Assembly: GCA_019914995.1 (NCBI GenBank)
Contig: CM034131.1
Coordinates: 4,868,501-4,932,500, forward strand
Length of the DNA: 64,000 bases
Source of the DNA: Acanthochlamys bracteata
Taxonomy: Eukaryota; Streptophyta; Magnoliopsida; Pandanales; Velloziaceae
Direction: 5' to 3'
The notes beneath the pieces are model-generated. The model made no database searches. It saw only the letters and a list, made by a program, of their open reading frames with translations, and was not told where the DNA came from. This document shows positions 11,400 to 22,417 of the stretch, piece by piece; positions within the stretch are counted from its first letter, which is position 1; each line of letters opens with the position of its first letter. The translations under genes were made by a program, and so were the position numbers.

Positions 11400-13011
11400 G
11401 ACTAGTTATTTCTACGCCTAGATGATGTTCTACGACCCGGGGAGGTCAGGGCGTTGATGTTTTGGTTTAGGCTGCAGAGGATGGAGGAAGTATTGCTACA
11501 TCCTCATCAACAAAGGCTATTGAGCCGAGACCGGTTTGTGAGCTTTGCGTTTTTGGTTCCTAACGCGCTTAGGGGGAAGGCTAGGAACAGTTGAGGGAGT
11601 TGATAGGGTTTCGAGAGATAGGAGGTTCAGTGGAAAGGGTTCAGTTGGGTCTCACCGGGTATCTTTGGGCAGTGATTCTTCCGTGGAGGAGCTTCATAAA
11701 CGATAATTGATAATGGCTCGGTTTACGCATCGAGTTCTTGATAGCTCCTTCACCGGGCATTCTTGAGTGATTCCATGTGCTCGGTTGCCTTGTGTGGAGA
11801 TGCTGAATGATCATTGCTTCCCATATTATGGTAATCTGCATTCATCTGTCCATCCTCCTGCCCATCTTCCTGTGCATTTTCCTCTGCATCCATCTGTCTA
11901 GTCTCAAATTCATCTCTGGCTGACTTGTCCTTTGGGTGCCCCTGGTTGGCGGATATGGCGTCCTTGAGCTCTTCAAAGGTTGTGTTCACTTTCTGAATTT
12001 CCTTAGTTTGCTCGGGATGGCATTGAGAATGTTTGTCAAGCACTGAGTCAGCTGAGCTGTTGTGGCACTTGCAGAGTTATTGTCAACTGGAGGGTGCTTG
12101 GACGTTATTCTTTCCTCTGCCTTAATGATTCCTCTTAAGAACTTTGCATCCATCCTCATCATCTTCTTCACTTGTAAGGTTCCCATAGGCACAACTTTAA
12201 ATTGGCATATCCTACATATAACATGAGAATATGGAAAATGCTTACTACCAGACTTGGAGACTCTCGTCATGTGGTGCAACATCACCGCACAGATATTGAT
12301 TGGCAATTTCTTCATCAACCTCCATAATAGAAAGGCGTCGTAGTTGGTGATAATGTTGCGGCTTTCAGACCGAGGAACTATTACTTTGGAGATGACATGT
12401 CAGAGAGCTCTCGGCAACAGAGGTAAGTGAGCGGCCGACTCATATTGGAGCTTTGTTACAACCTCTGTTTCCAGTGCCTACTTGAGGTAATTCAGTTTGG
12501 AGTCACTGGCAGGCGGCATCTCCTCCCGGTAAGGTAGATCGAGCATTAAGGACATGGATCGCGCTTCCAGGTTGATCTCGATTCCATTAACCATGGTCTT
12601 AACAGAGGAGCCTCCGGTCGGATGAAGATTGGCGTAGAACATTCTGACACATTCCTCTGAAAATTCTCCTGGCCACTAATTGAACGCTGTCCATCCTTGT
12701 GCCTCAAAAATTTCATTCACTTCAAGGCCGTACTAATTGAAGTCGTCGAAATTTACACTTGCCGGCGTCAGAATTGGAATTGCTAGCTGCCGATTGTATT
12801 TCTCGAATTCCTCTTTGCCGATGAATCTCTCGTCATGGTCGTGGGCAGTTTTGAAGCTTCTTGCACGAGTTTTCTGATTTTTTTCTTGCCATTCTGCGAG
12901 AGGTTTGGGGATTTGGCTTAGGGTTTGAGATTTAGGATTCGAGAGGAGAGGGAAATTTGAAATGAAGACGACGAGTTGTGAGGAGCCCGGTCGGATTAGC
13001 TTATATTGCAT
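11400..13011 (-). pseudogene. Extra ORF region between RNase H and 3' LTR of the copia element
   Basis: This region lies where SIRE-type elements can carry an additional (env-like) gene. Frames in element orientation include RFIGKEEFEKYNRQL (near 12830), VRMFYANLHPTGGSSVKTMV (about 12650-12590), PINICAVMLHHMTRVSKS and FKVVPMGTLQVKKMMRMD (about 12310-12140), then a Gln/Glu/Asp-rich tail with MDAEENAQEDGQEDG. The pattern resembles the protein annotated in plants as 'putative plant transposon protein'. I see no signal peptide or membrane helix, so envelope function is not supported. Several stops break it up. Confidence 0.55.
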
Positions 13012-13219
13012 CTGACCTAGTATGAGTCATTTGGATCATGTGCTCGGCACGTGACCGGTCACCGCTACTATATAGTTCTATCGATTGCGATCATTGTTGT
13101 CGATCAGAATCATCTTGAAATCTAAAATACGTCTGACAGAGACGAGCGTGCATAGTTATATGACACATAAACCTATCTCATGGCGATTTTTGTGAACGCA
13201 GTCAAGTCCTAAAAGTTTA

Positions 13220-13703
13220 GTGAAGATGTCACTAGTTGATTCTCGTAATTAACAAAGTTTAACACTATATTATTGCATTCAACATGCTCTCTAATGAAAT
13301 GATGTCTCAAATCTATGTGCTTTGTGCGTGAGTGTTGAATGAAATTTTTGGTTAACTTAATGGCACTTGTATTGTCACGAATATAGGCACATTCTTAAAA
13401 TCACAAACCAAAATTAAGAAGTTGTTGTTTTATCCAAAGTACACGAGGCGGCAACTTCCGGCTATGTATTCTCGCGCTTTAGGCGATTGACATCGCCACT
13501 GAAGCTTGTTTTCTGGAGCACCATGAGATCAGACAACCTCCTAAAAACTGACAAGAGCCACTTGTGCTCTTTCTATCAAGCTTGCATCCACCAAAATCAG
13601 CGTCAGCATAGGCATATAAATTAAATTCACAGCCTCTTGGATAGAATAATCCTAATTCCTTAGTTCCTATCAAGTATCTAATGATTCGTTTTACAGCTAT
13701 CAT
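13220..13703 (-). pseudogene. Copia RNase H domain
   Basis: The frame gives VKRIIRYLIGTKELGLFYPR, then YAYADADFGGCKLDRKSTSG, which carries the conserved first Asp, and LISWCSRKQASVAMS. After a break at about 13479 the end of the domain continues in shifted frames with [15 protein letters not shown] and [19 protein letters not shown], the usual C-terminal block of copia RNase H. It would degrade the RNA template. It is broken by at least one frame change and stops. Confidence 0.8.
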
Positions 13704-13744
13704 GTGAGACTTTTTTGGATCACTTTGAAATCTAGCACATAGAC

Positions 13745-14536
13745 TTACACTGAATTGAATGTTCGGTCTACTGGCATAAGATAAAGGAGTGATCCAATCA
13801 TACCTCTATATAATTTCTGATCAACTACTTTACCTATCTCATTTCGGTTCAGTTTGCAGGAGGTAGGTATTGGAGTGCTCATCTCCTTGCTTCCTTCCAT
13901 GCTGTATTTTTTGATCAACTCTTTAATGTACTTGCTTTGACTTATGAAGATGCCATTTTTCAGTTGTTTAATTTGTAGACCAAGGAAATAATTTAGTTCA
14001 CCCATCAAGCTCATTTCAAACTCCACTTTCATCAAGCCAGAAAATTTTCTGCATAGTCTTTTATTAGTGGCACTAAATATTATATCATCTACATAGACTT
14101 ATACAATTAACATGTCATTTTCTTCATACAATGTGAACAAGGTTAAGTCAATCTTATCTCGACTGAAGCCTTTTTCAATCAGAAATGTGCTTAATCTTTC
14201 ATACCAAGCTCTGGGAGCTTGTTTCAGATCATAAAGAGCTTTATTCAATTTGTAAACATGATTTGGACAGCTTGTGTTTTCAAACCCGGGAGGTTGTTCA
14301 ACATAAACTTCTTCTTTCAGAAGACCATTCAGAAATACACTTTTAACATCTATTTGAAAAAGTTTGAAATCTTTGTGACATGCAAAAGCAAGTAGTATTC
14401 TAATGGCTTCAAGACGTGCAACAGGAGCATAAGTTTCATCAAAATCTATTCCTTCTTCCTGATTATATCCTTTAGCTACTAGTCTAGCTTTGTTTCTAGG
14501 TATGATGCCATTTTCATCTAATTTATTTCTAAACAC
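13745..14536 (-). pseudogene. Copia reverse transcriptase
   Basis: The N-terminal part (14536-14099) has [57 protein letters not shown] and [16 protein letters not shown], all standard copia blocks with the first catalytic Asp in QIDVKS. The frame then meets a TAA just before VYVDDIIF; the YVDD box itself is intact at about 14085-14096. The rest (14035-13745) holds MSLMGELNYFLGLQIKQ. The stop before YVDD is a single-codon lesion that would truncate the enzyme. Confidence 0.88.
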
Positions 14537-15029
14537 CCATTTTGTTCCTATGATGGATTTGTTTGGAGGTTTTCTAACAAGATGCCATACATTATTTTTT
14601 CAAACTGATTTAATTCTTCTTGCATGGCGATGATCCACTTAACTATCTCACAATGCATCATCTATGCATTTTGGTTCTAGATTTGATACAAATGCAGAAT
14701 ATTCCATGAAATTATTTTTAAAGTAAGATCTGGTTCTTATACCTTCATTTACTTCACATAGTATATTTTCTTCTGGATGACTGGATCTGTACTTGAAAAA
14801 GTCTTCTTTGTCTACGCTCACGAGTTTATCGATCGTAGAATTCTAGGAGTTTGTCCTTCCTCTGTTATTTCAACTGGCTGTTCGTATACTGTTTGCGTCT
14901 CTGTAATCTGTTGTTTTTCTATCGATGGGAACAGCTCTTCTTCTTCTTCTGATCCTGCATCTAGTTCTCGATTTCTTCTCGTCCCATTGTTAGACTCATT
15001 AAATAATACATGCATAGATTCTTCAACAA

Positions 15030-15893
15030 TCATGGTTCGTTTGTTAAAAATTCTATAAGCTTTTGATGCAGAAGAGTAACCGAGAAAAATACCTTCATCA
15101 CTTTTGCATCAAACTTTCCAAGATTATCTTTTCCGTTGTTGAGGATAAAACATTTACATCCAAAGGTTCTTAAGTAACTGATATTTGGGGTTCTTCCTTT
15201 TAAAAGCTCATATAGAATCTTTTTAAGAATGGGTCGGATGAATGCACGGTTAATAATATGACATGCAGTATTAACAGTTTCAGCCCAAAAATATTTTGGT
15301 AGGTTCTGTTCTATGAGCATGGTTCGTGCCATTTCTACTAGCACTCTATTTTCTCTTTCCACTACATCATTTTGTTGGGGAGTTCTTGGAGCATAGAAGT
15401 TATGTGTTAAGCCATTAGAGTCACAGAATTCATCAAAATAAAAGTTTTGAAATTCCTTTCCATGATCACTTCTAATAGCACAGATGTTTAGGTTTAGTTC
15501 TTTTTGAATCTTTTTGAAAAAGCATATGAATATTTTCAGAGCATCATTCTTGTATGCTAAGAAATAAACCCAACAGAAACGAGAATAATCATCTACCATT
15601 ACTAGACAGTAATACTTACCTCCCAAGCTTGCTGTTCTTGCTGGTCCAAATAAATCCATGTGTAGCAGTTGTAATGGTTGCTTGGTTGTTATCACTTGCT
15701 TGTGCTTGAATGATGACTTCACTTGTTTTTCTTTGGCACATGCATCACATAATTCATTCAAGTTATAGTTGGCTTCAGGCAGTCCTTTTACTAGTTTTAA
15801 CTTGGACAATTTTGATAGGATCTTGATATTGCAGTGTGCTAAGCGTCTGTGCCAGAGCCAACTGCTTTCCTGCTGACTTGCTACTGAACACAT
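15030..15893 (-). pseudogene. Copia GAG-pre-integrase and integrase core
   Basis: The first 70 residues contain WLWHRRLAHCN and CDACAKEKQ, the His2Cys2 zinc region. The core follows with LLHMDLFGPARTASLGG, VMVDDYSRFCWVYF, AIRSDHGKEFQNF and PQQNDVVERENR. The three acidic residues expected for the DDE triad are all present (D in MDLFGP, D in RSDHG, E in VERENR), although surrounding positions are changed, for example QND where the family has QNG. The frame ends in a shift near 15060. This is the longest uninterrupted coding stretch of the element. Confidence 0.88.
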
Positions 15894-16179
15894 TTTGTTA
15901 TTAGGAAGGTCATCAATATAGAGTACATAGACATTACCTTCCCTTTTTCCGTTTAATATTTCTTCTCCAGATGACAGATTGACAATTGAGCAGCAATGAT
16001 TGTCAAAATTGACTTTAAATCCATTATCACATAATTGGCTTATGCTTATTAGGTTATGTTTTAATCCTTTAACATGAAGAACATTTTCTACGCAAAAGGA
16101 AGAGGGATTACCTATTTTACCTACGCCTATTACTTTGCACTTCTTATTGTTGTCTCAAGAATCACATTTCCGCCAATTT

Positions 16180-16260
16180 GTTTTTGTAGATCTTTGAAAC
16201 ATTTTTCATTTCCTGTCATGTGTCTTGAGCACCCACTGTTCAAGTACCATTTATTTTTCA
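16180..16260 (-). pseudogene. Copia protease active-site region
   Basis: On the minus strand the bases read KWYLNSGCSRHMTGNEKCF. Copia proteases have WYLDSGCSRHMTG here; the catalytic Asp is Asn in this copy, which should abolish cleavage of the polyprotein. The surrounding frame is short and broken on both sides. Confidence 0.75.
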
Positions 16261-16713
16261 GTCGGGTTAGCTCCTCTCCTTCCTGCAAAAGAAGTCTTTA
16301 GTGCTTAGGTACCCAAATTTCTTTGGGTCCTAAAGAGTTAGTCTTTATTATATGTTCCTTTTGGAACCCATATCATTTAATTTTATTAGTGTTTTTTTAT
16401 ACCAAAGATGAATAAACATTATGCCCTTTTCTCGCCACAATGAAAGCATTTAACAAAAGGTATTGTGGAGTAAGACATGTTTGCTGTATGTGCTTTGGAC
16501 ATTAAATTTTTATTTTGCATCCTTGTTGTTGCCATAACTGAGTGGCTTGTGGAAGGCTGATCATACCTTGAGATTTATTTACCAGTTGCCATAAATGCTG
16601 GAATGAATCCTATTCCTTCCTTTCTGTATGGGCTGCGTTGAGCTCTAGTATTGCATCTAGTCTATCCTTTCCATTAACAAATCTTACCAAAGGATGCTTC
16701 TAGGTCGAGGTTC

Positions 16714-18301
16714 TTACTCTGCAGAGCTTTGTTCTCTTAAGCGCCTTTGATTTTCTTCCATCAGCTTAGTTTCTTTTATGTGCATATTTCCATAATCAGT
16801 CATGAATGGTTTAAGATCTGGAATGGTGGGGTATGACAGTCTATCCACCTCTCTACTCAGTGCCTCATTCAACTCCTCAAGCTCAGCAATTTTTTTTAAC
16901 ATGTCTATGCTTGAGCTTTCTGTACATCTTGTCAGTTCTCTAGTCTTACATTCATTTAGTTTGACATGAAGCTTTTCATTTATTTGAGTCAAGCGTTTAT
17001 TTTCAATATGCAGTGCACATAGTTTAGAGTTAATATGATCATAATCTGCATGGAGTGTGTCTTTCATAGCATCAGTTTTGTCTTCTAAGGCATTTTTTAA
17101 AACAAGTATTTACTTTTTCAGACATTCGTTTTCATCCTTAAATTTATGCATGCATATCTTCATAGTTTTGTAGTCGGTTTTGGCATGTAGGTATTTTGCA
17201 TACAGTTCATCAAAAACATCTTATAATTGTTCATTAGAATCATCATAGTCAGTAGAATTTACCTCATTGTCATCTTTATGATCTGCCATCAGACATAAGT
17301 TGCTTTCTTCATTTTTCTCTGTCTCAATCTGACTGTCTTCTGATGAACTTTCATCTTCATCACTCCAGGCTGCCATAGCTCGTTTTCTTCTTGTGTCCTT
17401 GTATTTAGATCTCTTGAGCAGTGGACAATCGTTCTTGAAGTGTCCTGGCTTGTTGCAGTTGAAGCAGTTGGTGTCCTGTCTGTCCTCTCCTCTATTGGTT
17501 CTTTCAGGAACCCTTCTTTTTCTAAGCTTGTTTCTTCTGAGGAAACTTTTAAATTTACGGGTTAAGAATGCAATGTCTTCATCAGAGGAAGAATCACTTA
17601 CCTGCTGGTCGTTGATCTTTAATGCAATCCCTTCAGGACGTTCATCAGTTTTGTTCAGAGATAGTTCCTTGGCCATTAGCTTGCTAATCAGTTCATCCAG
17701 TGACATTTGAGGAAAAGTTGGATTTTCCTCTATGGCATCTACTTTAGATCCAAATGTTGGCGAAAGACACTCTCATATTCTCCATTTGATTCTTGAGGTT
17801 TGAATACTTTTCCTAGATTCTTTAGAGGATTTGTAATGTTAGTAAATCTAGTGAACATCTGAGAAATGGACTCACCTTTGTTCATCCTGAAGTTTTCATA
17901 CTCATGCATGAGCAGATTCACTCTGGTTTCCTTGACTTGAGTGGTTCCTTCATGCGTTACCTCAACTGATCCCATATTTCTTTGGCGAGTTGCAAACACC
18001 GATTCGGTTGAACTCATTAGGATCCAAATGCAATCTGAAAGGTTCATAGCTCATCATTCATTGATATGAGCTTGTTATCTTCATCATTATATTCTCGTTC
18101 AGCCTTGGGGATACGTATCCCATCTGGACCAGTTTTGGTTGGAAGGATAGGTCCGTCCCGTATGATCTTCCATAGTGTGAAGTCTTGTGTTCGAATGAAG
18201 ATTGTCATCTTGGTTTTCCAGTAGCCATAATTTGTTCCATCAAAGAGTGGTGGTCTGTTGGAAGATCTACCTTCAGAAACTATAGGAATAAGGTTAGCCA
18301 T
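16714..18301 (-). pseudogene. Copia gag, in several frames
   Basis: The start is at 18301 (MANLIPIVSEGRSS), soon after the PBS, and the first part includes PPLFDGTNYGYWKTKM, the capsid start typical of SIRE gag. A second frame (18047-17739) carries MHEYENFRMNKGESISQMF. A third (17706-17221) carries an RNA-binding CCHC knuckle, CFNCNKPGHFKNDC, then an acidic Ser-rich tail. A final coiled-coil-like frame (17067-16714) is rich in Glu, Leu and Lys. At least two frameshifts separate the parts. The gag would package the element's RNA. Confidence 0.82.
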
Positions 18302-18349
18302 AAGGATATTTTATCTCAAGGTTGTTAGACCTTTGATTTTTGGAGGCCT

Positions 18350-18361
18350 GCTCTGATACCA
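18350..18361 (-). other. Copia primer binding site
   Basis: Read on the minus strand this is TGGTATCAGAGC, complementary to initiator Met-tRNA, two bases inside the 5' LTR. It sets the orientation of the element. Confidence 0.9.
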
Positions 18362-18363
18362 AT

Positions 18364-20006
18364 TGTTAGGTATTCCTGCAATATCAACTCAAGAGGGGAG
18401 GGGTGAATTGAGTTAGTCTATAAAAATTTTCGTTAAGTTTGTAATCCTCTTTGCGAGAGCCGACAAATTACTGTGTCAATCTTTGTAACCTGCAGACATG
18501 AAAGAGTTAGTGTGTTTACTAACGGAAGTGACAAAGAGTAGTGCTCAGGGTATTTAACGTGGTTCGGTAAAATCCCTTTGCCTACATCCACGATCGCTCT
18601 ATCACCAGAGCCAAAGCTTCACTAGACCTTTAATAAGCTACAAATACACCTAGAGCGAAGTGCTTCGCCAAGCACACATACTCTCACCGAATTTCTTCGC
18701 CAAGACAACCCCTACTAGCCTCCCGACACGCCTTGTCCTCCCGGGCTGATTTGTTAGCACTATTACAAAGTCTAAGAGCTTACACCAAGCTCTACCTGAG
18801 CTTCCTTTACCGGTGCATCTGACCACCTTTACTAATCGTAAGTGACAAGTTACAAAAAAATAAATAAGTATTGAGTCAGGATCTATCTCATGAATGTTGA
18901 GTGTTTAATCAGTGATTCGGATGAGATGATGGGAGAGATTACCGAGAGATTTCTTCAAAGATGATTTGCGCAAGAAGATTTGTTTGTGTGGAGTAGTCAA
19001 GTTAAGTGGACGGCAGCGGGAGTTTTTTTTTTTGTATAAAGTGGTAGAGTTCTTGTCTCTGTTTTTGCTTGATTCTCTCTCTACATTTTCTTTTTGTTCT
19101 CTCCCCTGTTTTTCTCTATTTCTCCACACCGCTTCCTCGTTCTGTGACTTCCTTTTTATAGAACATCTTTCCTGTGCAGGAGCCGTTGAGGAACGTTGCT
19201 GTTGGCGCTCGGTTCTTCACGTCAGAGAAGGAATGGTGTTGTCCAGTGGTTCTTCACCGTGTTTGTGCAAAATCTTTGTTGCATTGAATGTGTTGAAGAG
19301 ATTTGAATTTGCTTTATAACGGTTTGAGTGCTTAATTCAGCTAAGCTTCTATTTGAATCTCGGTGAGCTGATGAATTGATATGGTATGTCCATAATCAAT
19401 GCAGTGCAGGTTGACCGCTTAACTGATCAAGGACTTTGACTGCTTTCTTTCCTTGATTATTGAGCTTCCCTTTTGTGTGAAAGTGAAGATGATTCTAGCT
19501 CTTGTAAATCTTACATTTTAAAGTCCTTCAATCATTGTGAGTGCGGTGATTTTTGAAGGAAGGGAAACCGTTCTTAGCTGAACATATGGGTCTGTCCCAA
19601 ACAGAGAAGTCTCAGTATATGCTTGAGCCAAACAATCGATCATGTAATGTGGCCGCTGCATCCTCTGTCCCGTGTTGTTCTTCTCTGTCCCGCTTGATGA
19701 GCGACATAGCGATTGGTCATTATTTAGCCGTGTAGCATCCTCTGTCCCGTATCTTTGTTCTGTCCCGCTTCAAGCGATGAGAGCAATGATCGTGATGTGG
19801 CTGTGGCATCCTCTGTCCCGTGTGCTGTCCTCTGTCTAGTATATAGTAGCATAACAGTTGGTTGTATGATGGCTGTTTTTGTCTGTTGTAAATTAAATGA
19901 TCTTTGTTTATCTAATCCTGGAGACTTGTTTTTAGATTATTAGTCTTATATAAATCATAATTCTTAATTCTTTGTTATCATCAAAATTATCCTTGTATTT
20001 CCAACA
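18364..20006 (-). repeat. 5' LTR of the copia element
   Basis: A 1,643-bp repeat matching 9369-11012. It is bounded by tgtta on the left and ccaaca on the right, and followed at once by the duplicated target cagtg. Confidence 0.93.
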
Positions 20007-20011
20007 CAGTG

Positions 20012-21213
20012 GATGTGGCTGGCGTAGGCTGCGTAGCTGAGATAGCTGGCTGATAGCGGACAGACCTTGCTGTATGCACTTCCAGATTGAGCTTCTACTC
20101 GAAGATCCTTGCTAATATGTAAGTCTGTTGTAGATCATTGGGATGTGTTGCCATTACATCTAGGGCAATTAATGGAGATAATCCACCACAGAAAAGCCAC
20201 ACTAAGTCATCTTTTGAAGCATTGGATAAACAGATACGCAAATCTTCGAACGCCGCCTGATACTCAGCTACTGTCCCTTTTTGGGTGAGCTGCTTTAATG
20301 CATAACCGGGATGCTCCAATGCGGATGGTCCAAATCTCCTCTGGATAGCAGCAATGAGGTCCTCCCATGTATGGTGTGGCCTATCCTTTTCAAAATTTTG
20401 GTACCAACAATTCGCTTCCCATTGTAAGTGCATAGCAGCTATGTGGATTCTTTCAAACAAGGGAATGCGATAATATTTGAAATACCTTTCTGCAGAGTAT
20501 ATCCACTATTGCGGTCCTTGTCCATCGAAATTAGGAAACTTATACCTCTTTCGGGTGGAGTATGATTCTGCTGAATTTAAGGATAGCTATGGCCCGGACG
20601 GCTATTGGCTTACTAGTGTGCTAGGATTATAGGATGTGTTGGTGTATGGATATGATCGGTAAGATCGGTTAGTGGTGTAATTAGATTGACAATGTGAAGT
20701 TGAGCTTCAATGGGAAGAGGGTGTTTGGATGACAAGCAGATTGGTGTTGAGGCCAGGTTGCGGCAAGTGAGCGAGGATGTTTGGCTGTTCGATAGTATGA
20801 ATGGGTAGAGTTGTGGTGGTAGTTAGTAAGGGTGCCATAGTTGCAGGAGTAAGTGCGGTGACAGTCATTGGTGGTTCTGTGGTAGTGAAAGGAGATGATG
20901 AAGCAATGGTTTGATTGGAAGGAGATGGTGAGGCAATGGTTTGATTTGGATTGGAACTGACTGTTTTCAACATGTTTTGTCTTACTTCCAACATAAATTG
21001 CTGCATCTCATTTCGAAATTCATAAAATTGCTCTCTTAATAGAGGCTCTTTATGAGGTACCTCTACAGTGACCGGTGAGTTTGGTACTCGCAGAAATTTT
21101 CCTACAGAAGTGGTAGATGGTGATGTCGGTGATTGGGGTAATGAGGACGAAACGGAAGCCTTGGGTTCCATTAGGTCTATGGCTCTAGTACCAATTTGAT
21201 ATGCAGTAGCCAA
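20012..21213 (-). pseudogene. Gypsy gag, N-terminal and capsid part
   Basis: The first frame runs from 21213 (or more likely the Met of MEPKASVSS just inside it, since the first codons overlap the PBS) to 20707 and is Ser/Thr/Pro-rich with FYEFRNEMQQFMLEVRQNM. The second frame (20460-20095) is the capsid core: IAAMHLQWEANCWYQNF, TWEDLIAAIQRRFGPSA, TVAEYQAAFEDLRICLS and LFCGGLSPLIALDVM. This is a standard chromovirus gag. The two frames are separated by a break at 20460-20707. The copia element then interrupts the sequence at 20011. Confidence 0.82.
21181..21193 (-). other. Gypsy primer binding site (degenerate)
   Basis: On the minus strand it reads TGGTACTAGAGCC, close to the initiator Met-tRNA PBS. 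It lies three bases inside the tg edge of the flanking LTR at 21197. Confidence 0.55.
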
Positions 21214-21572
21214 GGAGAAAGCATTAAACAGAAAGAACTGATTGAAAGCTGAAAAGAAATTGCAATAAAATTAAACTTAAAAAGAAAAATACTGATTAGT
21301 CTCCCCTCTCTCAGGTTGGGATGACTCTTATTTATAAGCTACAAGATTTCAAGAGTCCCTAATGGACCATAACATGTTCCTGCCTAAGGAACTTTATTTG
21401 AATAACACTCAAACACTAGTCTCCTAATATGAGTGGAACACTACTACTTCACTTAGCTAGACCCTTCTACTATAACTTAACTGCCCCACATTACTAGAGT
21501 TCTTCTTCAGCTACAACTCTAAGACTTCTTAACTTATCTGTTCGTGGCTTTTCTTCACTAGCATCCAATGCA
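21197..21572 (-). repeat. Probable 5' LTR of the gypsy element
   Basis: The left edge, tgatatgcag, sits next to the PBS. The right edge is a guess at a ca just before sequence that begins to resemble the sugar-transporter pseudogene. No partner LTR exists in the window to define it. A TATA-like ttataag lies near 21332-21338 on either strand. Confidence 0.5.
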
Positions 21573-22417
21573 AGTGCTGCACGCTCGTGTGGACTTCCTT
21601 AAGCCTCTTCGTGGTAGTGCCTTCGTCTCCTCTCTGTTCTGTACCCTATCATGGTACTGAGGACATTGATGCTGAGTACGAGACGAGGACCTCGTGGCTG
21701 CTAGCGAGGAAGCTAAAGTTGTTAAGCATCCACGGAAGAACATTATACAACGCAAGTACAGGACACCTCTTGTCATGTCCATGGCCATTCCCTTCTTCCA
21801 ACAACTCACAGGCATTAACGTGATCATGTTTTATGCACCCGTTCTTTTCAAGACCATTGGCTCTGGCGATGATGCCTCACTTATGTCATCCGTCATCACT
21901 AGTGCCGTCAATGTGGTTGCTACTCTTGTATCCATAGTCTCCGTCGACAGAGTAGGCAGGCGAGCTCTCTTCCTCCAAGGAGGGACTCAAATGTTCATCT
22001 GCCAGGTACTTACTCATATTCATACATAAATACTTATTTTTTGATTGATTAATTAACTAAGATTTACAAGCCTGATTCACTGACACAACTTTCTTGTTTC
22101 CAACCTGATTTGTAGATTATTGTGGGGACACTAATAGGGTTGTAGTTCGGGACAGATGGAGAGGGAACCCTGTCAACCGGATATGCATACTTGGTAGTGA
22201 CATTCATCTGCATCTACGTCTCAGGTTTTGCCTGGTCATTGAGACCTTTGGGATGGTTGGTGCCTAGCGAGATCTTCCCCTCTGGAAATCCGATCAGCCG
22301 GGCAATGCATCAACGTGTCGGTGAACATGTTCTTCACCTTCTCGATTGGCCAAATCTTTCTCTTCTTGCTCTGCTATTTGAAGTTGGACTCTTCTACTTC
22401 TTCGGCGGTTGGGTGTT

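Larger units (their letters stand above)
9369..20006 (-). mobile_element. Ty1/copia retrotransposon (SIRE/Maximus-like), complete but decayed, nested in gypsy gag
   Basis: A 10,638-bp element with two LTRs (9369-11012 and 18364-20006), each beginning tgtta and ending caaca on the plus strand. The 5-bp duplication cagtg lies at 9364-9368 and 20007-20011. Next to the right LTR is a PBS (18350-18361); next to the left LTR is a polypurine tract (about 11013-11026). This fixes the reading direction as minus. Order: gag, protease, integrase, reverse transcriptase, RNase H, then about 2.2 kb with an additional ORF before the 3' LTR. Order IN before RT marks Ty1/copia; gag style, size and long 3' region suggest SIRE/Maximus. 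Confidence 0.93.
5980..21572 (-). mobile_element. Ty3/gypsy chromovirus-type retrotransposon, interrupted by a nested copia element
   Basis: Read right to left: 5' LTR (21197 to about 21572), PBS (21181-21193), gag (21213-20012, then continuing at 9368), zinc knuckle and protease (about 9290-9000), reverse transcriptase (8550-7738), RNase H (7663-7200), integrase (7067 to 5980). The interval 9369-20006 is a later copia insertion flanked by cagtg on both sides. No 3' LTR is evident on the left, so the element is truncated. Stops, shifts and changed catalytic residues show it is inactive. Confidence 0.85.

Noticed and set aside
14777..15058. 93-codon plus-strand frame
   Set aside because: Antisense shadow of the copia polyprotein region between integrase and RT.
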